The notes under the pieces were generated by a model, which saw only the letters and a list, made by a program, of their open reading frames with translations, had not been told where the DNA came from and did no database searches. A DNA stretch of 10,763 nt from an uncultured Verrucomicrobiota bacterium (GTDB taxonomy: Bacteria > Verrucomicrobiota > Verrucomicrobiia > Limisphaerales > UBA9464): the NCBI GenBank assembly GCA_903864375.1, contig CAIPFS010000559.1, positions 1-10,763 of the forward strand. The letters are read 5' to 3'. Positions 1 to 6,630 of this stretch are shown here, in pieces. Each line of letters begins with the position of its first letter. Position 1 is the stretch's first letter. Position numbers and translations under genes: made by a program.

Positions 1-602
1 CGCGCCCGGTTGAAGGGGCATCGGTAACAGTAGGGCGACATGACCGCCTCCGAGCGAAAGAGCAATCCCCGGTAGGCCTGATGGAAGAGGTCAATGTGAC
101 CGAGGCTGACCGCCCCCACGGTATCGCCGTGATAGGCACCCTGGAGGCTCAGGAATCGCGGCTGGCTTTTCGCTCCCCGGGTGCGACGGGTGTATTCGTA
201 GGCCAGTTTGAGGGCGACTTCCATGGCGGTGGAGCCGTCATCGGAGAAAAAGACCTTTTGCAGCCGGTTGGACGAAGCTGAAGGCGAGGCGCTTTTTCGG
301 TCAACCCGCTGAATCAATTGCTCCGCCAGCTGACTGGCCGGTTCATTGGCCAGGCCCAGAGCCGAGGTATGCGCAACGCGTTGCAACTGCCGCCGGATGG
401 CCCGATTGATGGCGGGATGGTTGTGGCCATGCAGATTGGTCCAGATGGAGGAGTTGGCGTCGAGGTAGGTGTTGCCATGGGCATCGGTCACCTCGCTGCG
501 CCGACCTTTGATCAGGACAATGGGCTCTTGTTTCAGCCAGTCCTTCATCTGGGTGAACGGGTGCCAGACGAAATCGTGATCGAGTTGTGCCAGGGGATGC
601 AT
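1..602 (-). CDS. bioA: Adenosylmethionine-8-amino-7-oxononanoate aminotransferase (BioA), N-terminal 200 codons; C-terminus lies beyond the left edge
   Basis: PLP-dependent class III aminotransferase that converts KAPA to 7,8-diaminopelargonate (DAPA) using S-adenosylmethionine as amino donor, the antepenultimate step of biotin synthesis in the cytosol. Translation from the ATG at 602 gives the BioA-specific WHPFTQM motif at residues 13-19. It is followed by SSIWTNLHGHNHP (51-63, with the active-site Trp at 54), FSDDGSTAMEVALKLA (119-134, the phosphate-binding Gly-Ser of PLP) and QGAYHGDTVGAVSLG (154-168, with the Tyr that stacks on PLP). The PLP lysine falls outside the window. The motifs separate it from generic class III transaminases. 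The start lies 15 nt after the bioF stop on the same strand, so the two are almost certainly co-transcribed. No strong Shine-Dalgarno is visible. The gene is open to the window edge with no internal stop; whether it is complete cannot be judged here. Confidence 0.95.
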   Translation of the reverse strand, partial: MHPLAQLDHDFVWHPFTQMKDWLKQEPIVLIKGRRSEVTDAHGNTYLDANSSIWTNLHGHNHPAINRAIRRQLQRVAHTSALGLANEPASQLAEQLIQRVDRKSASPSASSNRLQKVFFSDDGSTAMEVALKLAYEYTRRTRGAKSQPRFLSLQGAYHGDTVGAVSLGHIDLFHQAYRGLLFRSEAVMSPYCYRCPFNRA

Positions 603-617
603 GGAGGGGGGAGTCAA

Positions 618-1805
618 TCACCGGATTTCCGCGAGAGCCCGGCAAACGGATTGGACGTCTTCCGATGAATGGGCTGCGCTGACCGTGAAACGCAGGCGGG
701 CCTCTCCCATGGGGACTGTCGGATAGCGAATCGCCGGCACAAAGATGCCCCGTTCGAACAACCGGGCGGAGAGATCGAGGGCGGCTTGAGGTTCACCCAC
801 CATCAGGGGAAGAATCGCCGACATCGGTTCTCCGACAACGGCATGAGTCTGCGACAGGCCAGGGTGAAGTTGCCGGGCCCTGGACCATGCCTGCGAGGAC
901 AGGCCGGCCCCTTCATCGGACTGGACGATCTGGATGGCTGCCAGTGCGGCCGCAGAGGCCGAGGGAGGGGCGGCAGTGGAGTAAATCAGCGAGCGGGCCC
1001 GGTGAATCAGATAATCAATCAGGGTGCGGGATCCGCAAATGTAGCCACCGGAGGAGCCCAGCGCCTTGCCCAGCGTGCCGAGGTGCACGTCCACCCGATT
1101 CGATACGCCCTCGGATTCGGCCAGTCCGGCGCGACGGGCTCCGAAAAGCCCAGTGGCATGGGCTTCGTCGAGGATCAACCAGGCACCAAATTTCTCCTTC
1201 AGTGCGACCATTTCCCGAAGGGGGGCCTGGTCTCCGTCCATTGAGTAGATGCTTTCTGCCAGAATCCAGATTTTGCGCTCGGGCTGTCCTGCTGTATGAC
1301 TCCGCCGCGTTCGCTCAAGCAGGCTTTCCAGGTGGTTCAGATCGTTATGCCGGAACACCCGGAGTTGGGCCCGGCTTAGTCGTGCCCCATCGAGGCAGCA
1401 GGCATGGATCAGCCGATCGGCCAGGATCAGGTCTCCGGGACCTGCGAGTGCGGGGATCACACCGATGGCGGCAGAAAACCCGCAATTGAACAGCAGAGCG
1501 GCCTCGGTCTGTTTCCAGGCGGCAATCGTTTCCTCCAGTTCGTGATGAATCCCCAGGGAGCCGCAGACAAGGCGGGATGCCCGGCTTCCACTTCCCCATT
1601 TCTCCGTGGCTTCGGTGGATGCCCGCAACACAGCGGGATGCCCGCTCAGACCCAGATAATCGTTCGACGAAAAATGGATCAGCGTCCGCCCCTGGATCTC
1701 GAGGCGGCAGGGGCTTGCGGCCTCGAGTCGGCGAAGTTGTCGCCGGAGCCCGGCGGCGGCCAGTTCGCCCAATTGCGCTTGAAGGAGGTCATCGAGGCGT
1801 TGCAT
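618..1805 (-). CDS. bioF: 8-amino-7-oxononanoate synthase (BioF, KAPA synthase)
   Basis: PLP-dependent alpha-oxoamine synthase that condenses a pimeloyl thioester with L-alanine to give KAPA, CO2 and free CoA or ACP, the first step of the biotin ring assembly pathway. The 395-residue length is normal for the family. Visible motifs are SNDYLGLSGHP (47-57), GSGSRASRLVCG (71-82), ILDEAHATGLFG (211-222, with the PLP-binding Asp213 and His216) and TLGKALGSSGG (244-254), where Lys247 is the expected Schiff-base lysine. HACCLDGARLS at 134-144 matches the family's substrate-binding segment. The ATG at 1805 is preferred because it lies 15 nt after the SDR stop and gives a normal N-terminus. A related alternative would be 2-amino-3-ketobutyrate CoA ligase or 5-aminolevulinate synthase, but adjacency to bioA makes BioF much the best call. 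All catalytic residues are present. Confidence 0.95.
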   Translation of the reverse strand: MQRLDDLLQAQLGELAAAGLRRQLRRLEAASPCRLEIQGRTLIHFSSNDYLGLSGHPAVLRASTEATEKWGSGSRASRLVCGSLGIHHELEETIAAWKQTEAALLFNCGFSAAIGVIPALAGPGDLILADRLIHACCLDGARLSRAQLRVFRHNDLNHLESLLERTRRSHTAGQPERKIWILAESIYSMDGDQAPLREMVALKEKFGAWLILDEAHATGLFGARRAGLAESEGVSNRVDVHLGTLGKALGSSGGYICGSRTLIDYLIHRARSLIYSTAAPPSASAAALAAIQIVQSDEGAGLSSQAWSRARQLHPGLSQTHAVVGEPMSAILPLMVGEPQAALDLSARLFERGIFVPAIRYPTVPMGEARLRFTVSAAHSSEDVQSVCRALAEIR

Positions 1806-1820
1806 GGGAGAACCTGTGCT

Positions 1821-2561
1821 TCAGTTGATGGAACTCGGACGGCTGTCGAGTTGAAACAATTGTCCGCTGACCTGGCGCATGCCGGCCAGAAAGACGATGA
1901 AACGGGCAACCTCCTCCGGTTGATTCAACTGCTGAAGGTGATTGGCGTGAATCCATTCCTCCCGACGCTGTGGCGAAACATTCCGGGTCATCGCGGACTC
2001 AAGAATGCCGGGGAGGACGGCGTTGACCCGGATGCCGTGGGGTCCCCCCTCCCGTGCCAGGTCCTGGGTCAACCCATGGAGGGCGGCTTTCGCGGTGGCA
2101 TAGGCCGACAGACCCGCGGAGCCTGAGCGGCCGGCGAGGCTACCGATCAGGATGAGATGACCGTCGTGCTGGTTCTTCATCACCTCGAAGGCCGCCTGGG
2201 CGCAAAGAAAAGAGCCCGTCAGGTTCACTTGCAGGACGCGGTCCCAGTCTGCGGTCGTGTGGCGGGGAAGGAGACCTTCCCACGCGACACCGGCAACATT
2301 GACGAAGGCATCGAGTCGGCCCCAACGATCCAGATGCTGGTCGATTCCCTGGCGCAGGCTCCCGCGATCGGTAACATCGATTTTGGACCAGAGGATTCGG
2401 TCAGAATTCGAGGGTGGCGGTGTTTGGTGCCATCCGGCTGTGATGGACCATCCTGCCGCGGTAAATGCCGATACGAGCGCCCGACCGAGGGTGCCGTTGG
2501 CCCCGGGCACGATCACGCCCGGCGACGGGAGGTGGCTCACGTCCAATCGGGATTCCGCCAT
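1821..2561 (-). CDS. Short-chain dehydrogenase/reductase (FabG-like SDR) in the biotin gene cluster
   Basis: A 246-residue classical-length SDR, presumably an NAD(P)(H)-dependent cytosolic oxidoreductase. The Rossmann glycine motif is atypical: PGANGTLGRA at 19-28 replaces the usual TGxxxGxG, with Pro for Thr and Thr24 at the middle glycine position. The later motifs are conventional: an acidic IDVTD (61-65), NVAG (88-91, usually NNAG), the structural Asn113 in VNLTG, and the catalytic triad Ser141, Tyr154 and Lys158 in the YATAK segment. The C-terminal VSGQLFQLD corresponds to the usual SGQ-x(4)-DGG, here without GG. The gene overlaps the upstream amidohydrolase by 25 bp and ends 15 nt before bioF, so it is probably translationally coupled and co-expressed with biotin genes. 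A role as a dedicated 3-oxoacyl reductase in pimeloyl precursor synthesis is inference from position; another substrate is equally possible. Confidence 0.9.
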   Translation of the reverse strand: MAESRLDVSHLPSPGVIVPGANGTLGRALVSAFTAAGWSITAGWHQTPPPSNSDRILWSKIDVTDRGSLRQGIDQHLDRWGRLDAFVNVAGVAWEGLLPRHTTADWDRVLQVNLTGSFLCAQAAFEVMKNQHDGHLILIGSLAGRSGSAGLSAYATAKAALHGLTQDLAREGGPHGIRVNAVLPGILESAMTRNVSPQRREEWIHANHLQQLNQPEEVARFIVFLAGMRQVSGQLFQLDSRPSSIN

Positions 2562-3787
2562 ACACAGGTTCCGCCCACCCAGGTTCCCAGGACGTTGCCG
2601 GAATGGGACGCGACACGTGCCTCTGCGTCCGACAGGGGGCCTTGGTACGAAAGGGTGATGAAGTCCGCGAGGCTATTGCCGCCCAACCCTCCGATCAGAT
2701 CCGGGCGGCCAAGGGCACGAGCGCCGTGGGTGGTTGCGAGCGCGAGGATTTCTCGGGGACTGATCCGTGAGTCCGACTGGCTCAAGGCCGTCATCTCATC
2801 AAAAAGGGAGAGTCGGGGACGATGGAAACTGGAGACGCGGGTGGAGGCGAGACTGTCGGTGCCGAGGCAGACATTGACCCCGGCTTCCTGAAGTTCGACG
2901 CGGGGAAATCGATGGTGACGGAAGTAGGCATGGCTCTGCGGGCAGTGAACGACATGGGCTCCGTGGGAGGCCAGCCGATGGGCGTCATCCTGCCACAGGT
3001 AATTCACATGGGCGGCAATGAAATGCGGGCTTAGAATTCCATGGTTTTCACAGATTCGAACCGGTGACCCGGTGCCGCAATCCTGACGGGCTCGTTGCGG
3101 AACGAGCCAGTCGTACATGGGACCGCGGGCATACATGAACATCTCAAACTCAGCAATCGATTCAGCCACGTGCATGGAGATGCGCCACTTTTTTTGAGTC
3201 GCCACCTGGGCGGTGACCTCCAAAAGTTCCGGAGTGGTGGAATAAAGTGCGTGTGGCGAAAGACCGACGGTTTCGGGATGCCCCGGGAGTTCCGAAAGCC
3301 AGTGGATTGCCTCCTCGACGATCTCCTCCGCGGGACGCCGGCTACGTATTCCGGTCATTTCGAGGAAAGAGTGGACCCTGAGCGGCGTCGAGGGGCGAAC
3401 CACATCCAGCAGTTCCGGCACTGAGACGATGTCAGCCACCGAGGTGGTTCCGGACTGCAGGAGTTGACGGGCGCCGTCGAGCCAGGACAGTGCGTAATCC
3501 GCAAAGTCCCAGGCCGACTTGGCGGTAAGAATGGATTTGATCCAGTCGGGAAACGACTTCGGAGGTGCCAGAACTCCGGCCAGGTGGGTGTATTCCAGGT
3601 GGCAGTGCGAATTGACCAGACCTGGAAGGAGGATGACCTCACCCAGATCTTCAACCGCACCGGACACCTGCGGGGCAAGGTCCTTCCATGCGCCCACCCA
3701 CTGGATGCGGTCCCCGGAAATCAAGACCGCGCCGTCCTCAATGGGCGGCGCGGTCATGGGCAGTACAATGCGCGCTCGGAGGATCAC
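2537..3787 (-). CDS. Amidohydrolase-superfamily metal-dependent hydrolase/deaminase (COG0402/SsnA-like)
   Basis: A 416-residue cytosolic TIM-barrel amidohydrolase. The N-terminal composite beta-sandwich segment (residues 1-50) leads into PGLVNSHCHLEYTHLAG (55-71), which supplies the metal ligands His61 and His63. MHVAES (205-210) gives His206 and the catalytic Glu209, IAAHVNYL (257-264) gives His260, and LGTDSLAST (308-316) gives the metal-binding Asp311. VHCPQSHAYF (280-289) matches the VxxxPxSN segment of the guanine/aminofutalosine/S-adenosylhomocysteine deaminase and chlorohydrolase group. Translation starts at GTG (3787), one base after the hpf stop; the next in-frame Met is residue 11 and would remove the conserved first strand. 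It overlaps the SDR by 25 bp. The substrate is not evident: a purine-type deaminase, including the aminofutalosine deaminase of the futalosine menaquinone route, is one possibility, but position with bioF/bioA offers no decisive clue. Confidence 0.9.
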   Translation of the reverse strand: MILRARIVLPMTAPPIEDGAVLISGDRIQWVGAWKDLAPQVSGAVEDLGEVILLPGLVNSHCHLEYTHLAGVLAPPKSFPDWIKSILTAKSAWDFADYALSWLDGARQLLQSGTTSVADIVSVPELLDVVRPSTPLRVHSFLEMTGIRSRRPAEEIVEEAIHWLSELPGHPETVGLSPHALYSTTPELLEVTAQVATQKKWRISMHVAESIAEFEMFMYARGPMYDWLVPQRARQDCGTGSPVRICENHGILSPHFIAAHVNYLWQDDAHRLASHGAHVVHCPQSHAYFRHHRFPRVELQEAGVNVCLGTDSLASTRVSSFHRPRLSLFDEMTALSQSDSRISPREILALATTHGARALGRPDLIGGLGGNSLADFITLSYQGPLSDAEARVASHSGNVLGTWVGGTCVWRNPDWT

Positions 3788-3788
3788 A

Positions 3789-4145
3789 TCACTCTTTGAC
3801 CGTCTGTCGCTTGGCCTTGAGCCGGGCGGCCACCTTGTGAGTTTTTGCCTTCACACGGCTGTGTTTGCTGCGAATTTGCTGCTCCAGTTTCTTGGTGACC
3901 AGGTCGATGGCCTTGTACAGGTCGGCTTCCTTGTCTTCGGCATAAAGATCGTTGCCGCGAACACCCAGGCGGATGCCACACTTGTAGCTGTTTTCGGGCG
4001 TTTTGGGAGCGTGATCCTTTTCCAGGGTGACCCGGGCGTCCAGCAGCCAGCGGTCGATGTGCTCCAATTTCTCCAACCGGGCCAGGATATGTTGCTCAAT
4101 GGCATCGGTCAGAGTGACGTTGTGCGTCGTTAAAATGAACTTCAT
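3789..4145 (-). CDS. hpf: Ribosome hibernation promoting factor, short form (HPF/RaiA)
   Basis: A 118-residue protein of the HPF/YfiA family, which binds the decoding centre of the 30S subunit in resting cells and blocks translation, either stabilising 70S or promoting 100S dimers. The start MKFILTTHNVTLTDAIEQHI matches the family's first strand and helix. RLEKLEHID (23-31) and the stretch from DLYAEDKEADLYKAID (67-82) into KKLEQQIRSKHSR (85-97) are the conserved second half with its basic helix. The C-terminus (98-118) is Lys/Arg-rich. The C-terminal dimerisation domain of long HPF is absent, so this is the short type. The ATG at 4145 is chosen although the frame stays open upstream to 4394, because that extension would overlap argF and lies outside the family's normal start. 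It is the first gene of the minus-strand block, and the amidohydrolase GTG follows its TGA by one base. No clear Shine-Dalgarno is seen. Confidence 0.93.
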   Translation of the reverse strand: MKFILTTHNVTLTDAIEQHILARLEKLEHIDRWLLDARVTLEKDHAPKTPENSYKCGIRLGVRGNDLYAEDKEADLYKAIDLVTKKLEQQIRSKHSRVKAKTHKVAARLKAKRQTVKE

Positions 4146-4333
4146 GGCAACCGGAAGTTGCGCCTTCGGCAGGCGTATATCAATCCGCGAGTGACGGTTG
4201 AGGGGGATCCGGACGGTGAAGACCCGGTGTTCACCGCCATTTTCTTGCTCTGGGAGCAAGTTAGTTCGTGACGTCACGGCCCGGCCTTGCGTATCAAAAT
4301 GGTTTTCCGCTGGTGCCCTGGGAATTTCCCGCC
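4146..4333. promoter_or_regulatory. Divergent hpf-argF intergenic region with a cluster of inverted repeats
   Basis: These 188 bp must hold the promoters of both divergent genes. I see no convincing sigma70 -35/-10 pair on either strand. The region contains several short perfect inverted repeats: GCAAC/GTTGC (4147-4161), CGCCT/AGGCG (4161-4175), CGGTGAA/TTCACCG (4214-4236, 9-nt spacer), CTTGCTC/GAGCAAG (4244-4260, 3-nt spacer), the 12-bp palindrome CGTGACGTCACG (4267-4278) and GGGAATTTCCC (4320-4330). The last overlaps the place where an argF ribosome-binding site would lie. The two longest spaced repeats and the 12-mer are candidate operators or hairpins; none ends in a T-run that would mark an intrinsic terminator. 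No recognisable ArgR box is visible. Confidence 0.5.
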
Positions 4334-5296
4334 ATGAAACATCTGTTGAGTCTTGAATCGCTGTCCGCCCTCGACCTGCGGGCCATCCTCGCACGTGTCC
4401 CCGAATTCAAGCTGCACCGCCGACTTCATGCCCGTCCGTTGACGGGCCAGACCTGGGCTCTGGTTTTTTCCAAGTCATCCACCCGGACCCGTGTGAGTTT
4501 CGAGGTGGGATTGAGGGAATTGGGAGCTGAGGTTCTTTTTTTGAGCGCCGCCGACATTCAGTTGGGCCGGGGCGAGCCGATTCAGGATACGGCCCGCGTC
4601 ATGGGCAGCATGTTGCACGGGGCGGTCATCCGAACCTTCGCCCAGTCGGACGTGGAGGAATTCGCCCGATATTCCCGCATTCCCACCATCAATGCCCTGA
4701 CGGATCAGGAACATCCCTGCCAGATCCTCACTGATATTTACACCTTCGAAGAACTGACTGGTCGGAGGATCGAGGGGAGTGTCGTCACTTTTGTGGGGGA
4801 TGGCGCCTGCAACGTCCCGGCCAGTTGGATTTTTGCAGCGGCAAAGCTGGGATTTGAGCTGCGCATTGCCGCTCCGCGAGACTATTGGCCCGCTCCGGAA
4901 CTCCTTCGGCGCGCCGGTGCCGGAGAGGCGGCAGACTGGCACCTTCATCCCACCTCGGTGACCGAGCGGATGGCCCTGGGCAACGGTACCCTGGAGCTGG
5001 TGGTGGATTGCACCCTGGCTGCCCGTCGCGCGGACCTTCTTTACACGGACGTCTGGGTGTCCATGGGAAAGGAGGCGGAGGCATCCGACCGCCTTCGAGC
5101 CTTACAGGGATACCAAATTAATGACACGCTGGTCGCCGCCGCCAAGCCGGGGGCGCTGGTGATGCACTGCCTGCCGGCCTACCGGGGACACGAAATTGAC
5201 GCCGCCACCCTCGAGCGGCATGCATCAACCATCTTCACCCAGGCCGAAAATCGCCTTCACGTACAGAAGGCGATCATCGCCTGGATGCTGGGATGA
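4334..5296 (+). CDS. argF: Ornithine carbamoyltransferase
   Basis: Transfers the carbamoyl group from carbamoyl phosphate to L-ornithine to form citrulline, the sixth step of arginine synthesis; acts as a cytosolic trimer. The 320-residue protein carries SSTRTR (48-53, carbamoyl phosphate site), QLGRGEPIQDTARV (76-89), HPCQ (127-130, the carbamoyl-binding motif), FVGDGACNV (153-161), the ornithine-binding SMG loop (243-245) after YTDVW, and HCLPAYRG (278-285) with the active-site Cys279. The HCLP plus SMG pair separates it from aspartate carbamoyltransferase. The ATG at 4334 gives the expected N-terminus; a GTG at 4268 in the same frame would add 22 unsupported residues and run through the intergenic palindromes. 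GGGAA about 9 nt upstream is a possible weak Shine-Dalgarno. It stands alone on its strand here: no other arg gene is in the window, and it converges on the lipoprotein gene with an 11-bp gap. Confidence 0.96.
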   Translation: MKHLLSLESLSALDLRAILARVPEFKLHRRLHARPLTGQTWALVFSKSSTRTRVSFEVGLRELGAEVLFLSAADIQLGRGEPIQDTARVMGSMLHGAVIRTFAQSDVEEFARYSRIPTINALTDQEHPCQILTDIYTFEELTGRRIEGSVVTFVGDGACNVPASWIFAAAKLGFELRIAAPRDYWPAPELLRRAGAGEAADWHLHPTSVTERMALGNGTLELVVDCTLAARRADLLYTDVWVSMGKEAEASDRLRALQGYQINDTLVAAAKPGALVMHCLPAYRGHEIDAATLERHASTIFTQAENRLHVQKAIIAWMLG

Positions 5297-5307
5297 GGCG
5301 CAGTCGA

Positions 5308-5481
5308 CTACGGCTTGGGCGTCGTCTTGGTTTTTGGCATGAGTTCGGGCGGTAATTCACGCGGGGGTGATCCCGGAGGCCAGTAGGAAAGGCCCGTGGA
5401 GGTGACGGCCTTGGAACGGGCGCATCCACAGAGAACGGCGGCGGCGATGAGGATCAACAGCGATGAGGTCCGGCGATTCAT
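5308..5481 (-). CDS. Small proline-rich lipoprotein, unknown function
   Basis: A 57-residue predicted lipoprotein of no family I recognise. From the ATG at 5481 the protein has a basic N-terminus (NRR at 2-4), a hydrophobic core (LLILIAAAVL, 8-17) and a lipobox LCGC (17-20), with Cys20 as the expected lipidated residue. The mature part is only 38 residues and contains nine prolines in a WPPGSPP...LPP...KP pattern, suggesting an extended tether or a small envelope-anchored peptide. An in-frame TTG at 5490 would add three residues. No Shine-Dalgarno is obvious. The gene lies 64 bp downstream of malate dehydrogenase on the same strand and may be transcribed with it. The ORF is short, but the complete signal peptide plus lipobox argues that it is real. 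Confidence 0.65.
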   Translation of the reverse strand: MNRRTSSLLILIAAAVLCGCARSKAVTSTGLSYWPPGSPPRELPPELMPKTKTTPKP

Positions 5482-5545
5482 TTTGGACAAAAATCAGATG
5501 GGATGAGAGTGCCCTCGAGGCAACCTGAAATCCCACTTTTGGGTA

Positions 5546-6532
5546 TCAGTGAGGGAGAAGGTCATGGGTCAGAGCCTTTTCCTCCTTGAGCTCGTTTTCG
5601 GTGGCCGTGATGCGGGCCTGGCTGAAATCATTGACTGGAACGCCTTGGATGACCTCCCATCGGTTGCCATCGGAGCGGGTCGGAAAGCTGTAAATGAGCC
5701 CCTTCTCAATTCCATAGGAGCCATCCGAGCAGGTGGCCACGCTGAAGTAGTCACCGGGAGCAGTGGGGGTGGTGAGGGCACGTACCGTATCCACAACCGC
5801 ATTGGCGGCCGAAGCGGCTGAACTCAGTCCCCGGGCCTCCAGGATCGCGGCACCGCGCTTCTGAACGATGGGGATGAAGGTTTCCTTGAGCCACGCCTCA
5901 TCTCCGATCACGGCGGGAACCGGGCGTCCCTCGATTTCGGCATTGTAGAAATCGGGATACATCGTCGAACTGTGATTTCCCCAGATGGCCATTTTCCGGA
6001 CATCGGCGACAAGTTTACCGGATTTGCGGGCCAGTTGGGCGGTCGCCCGGTTCTGGTCGAGCATGGTCATGGCGAACCAGCGGTCTTGAGGGATCTCCGG
6101 GGCATTGTTCATGGCGATCATGCAGTTGGTGTTGCACGGATTGCCGACCACCAAAATCCGGACATCGGAGGAGGCATGACTCGCGAGCGCCTTACCCTGG
6201 CCGGTGAAAATCTTACCATTGATGCCGAGCAGATCCTTGCGCTCCATGCCCTGTTTGCGCGGGACACTCCCCACGAGCAATGCCCAATGAACCCCGGCGA
6301 AACCCTCCTCCAATCGGGACGTGGGAATAACGCCTCGGAGAAGCGGGAAAGCGCAATCCTCCAACTCCATGACCACGCCGTTCAAGGCCTTGAGCGCCGG
6401 TTCCACCTCGATCAAGTGCAGCACGACCGGTTGGTCGGCACCGAACATGGCACCGGAGGCAATTCGGAACAGCAGAGAATAACCAATCTGACCGGCGGCG
6501 CCGGTTACGGCGATATGAAGGGGAGATTTCAT
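5546..6532 (-). CDS. mdh: Malate dehydrogenase, NAD-dependent (cytosolic-like/MDH type 2)
   Basis: Interconverts malate and oxaloacetate in the TCA cycle with NAD(H). The 328-residue protein belongs to the cytosolic-like MDH group. TGAAGQIGYSLLFRIASG (10-27) is the nucleotide-binding glycine loop. LIEVEPALKALNGV (40-53) places an acidic Glu at the end of strand 2, which favours NAD over NADP. VMELEDCAFPLL (54-65) is typical of this subgroup. GSVPRKQGMERKDLL (88-102) is the mobile substrate loop with Arg92 and Arg98. VGNPCNTN (129-136), MLDQNRA (157-163) and WGNHSSTMYPDF (184-195), with catalytic His187, complete the active site. The ATG at 6532 is chosen because the frame is open 74 codons further upstream but that stretch has no family resemblance and enters the transporter gene. 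It follows the transporter gene by 98 bp. Confidence 0.96.
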   Translation of the reverse strand: MKSPLHIAVTGAAGQIGYSLLFRIASGAMFGADQPVVLHLIEVEPALKALNGVVMELEDCAFPLLRGVIPTSRLEEGFAGVHWALLVGSVPRKQGMERKDLLGINGKIFTGQGKALASHASSDVRILVVGNPCNTNCMIAMNNAPEIPQDRWFAMTMLDQNRATAQLARKSGKLVADVRKMAIWGNHSSTMYPDFYNAEIEGRPVPAVIGDEAWLKETFIPIVQKRGAAILEARGLSSAASAANAVVDTVRALTTPTAPGDYFSVATCSDGSYGIEKGLIYSFPTRSDGNRWEVIQGVPVNDFSQARITATENELKEEKALTHDLLPH

Positions 6533-6630
6533 GGAATCGAATTCAGCGGCGGCAGGATAGTTCGGTACGGCCCGTGGGTGCAAGTGCCGGGAGTCGTCGG
6601 CTGTGAAACCGCCGGCGGGTATCGCCGGGG

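Noticed and set aside
669..1244. Long open frame on the plus strand opposite bioF (191 codons), and similar plus-strand frames at 1404-2126 and 2157-2891.
   Set aside because: They lie antisense to clear genes (bioF, SDR, amidohydrolase), have Gly/Arg/Pro-biased sequence without domains, and arise from GC-rich codon usage.
4268..4333. GTG start for argF 66 nt upstream.
   Set aside because: The added 22 residues are not part of ornithine carbamoyltransferases and pass through the palindromes; the ATG at 4334 fits better.
4146..4394. N-terminal extension of hpf by 83 codons, since the frame stays open to 4394.
   Set aside because: It overlaps the first codons of divergent argF, has no family resemblance, and MKFIL at 4145 is the normal HPF start.
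5297..5310. Palindrome AGTCGACT between the convergent argF and lipoprotein genes as a bidirectional terminator.
   Set aside because: 8 bp with no loop or T-run; most likely chance and partly within a stop codon.
5532..5543. CCCA-CTTT-TGGG hairpin between mdh and the lipoprotein gene as a terminator.
   Set aside because: Only 4-bp arms and no adjacent T-run; too weak.
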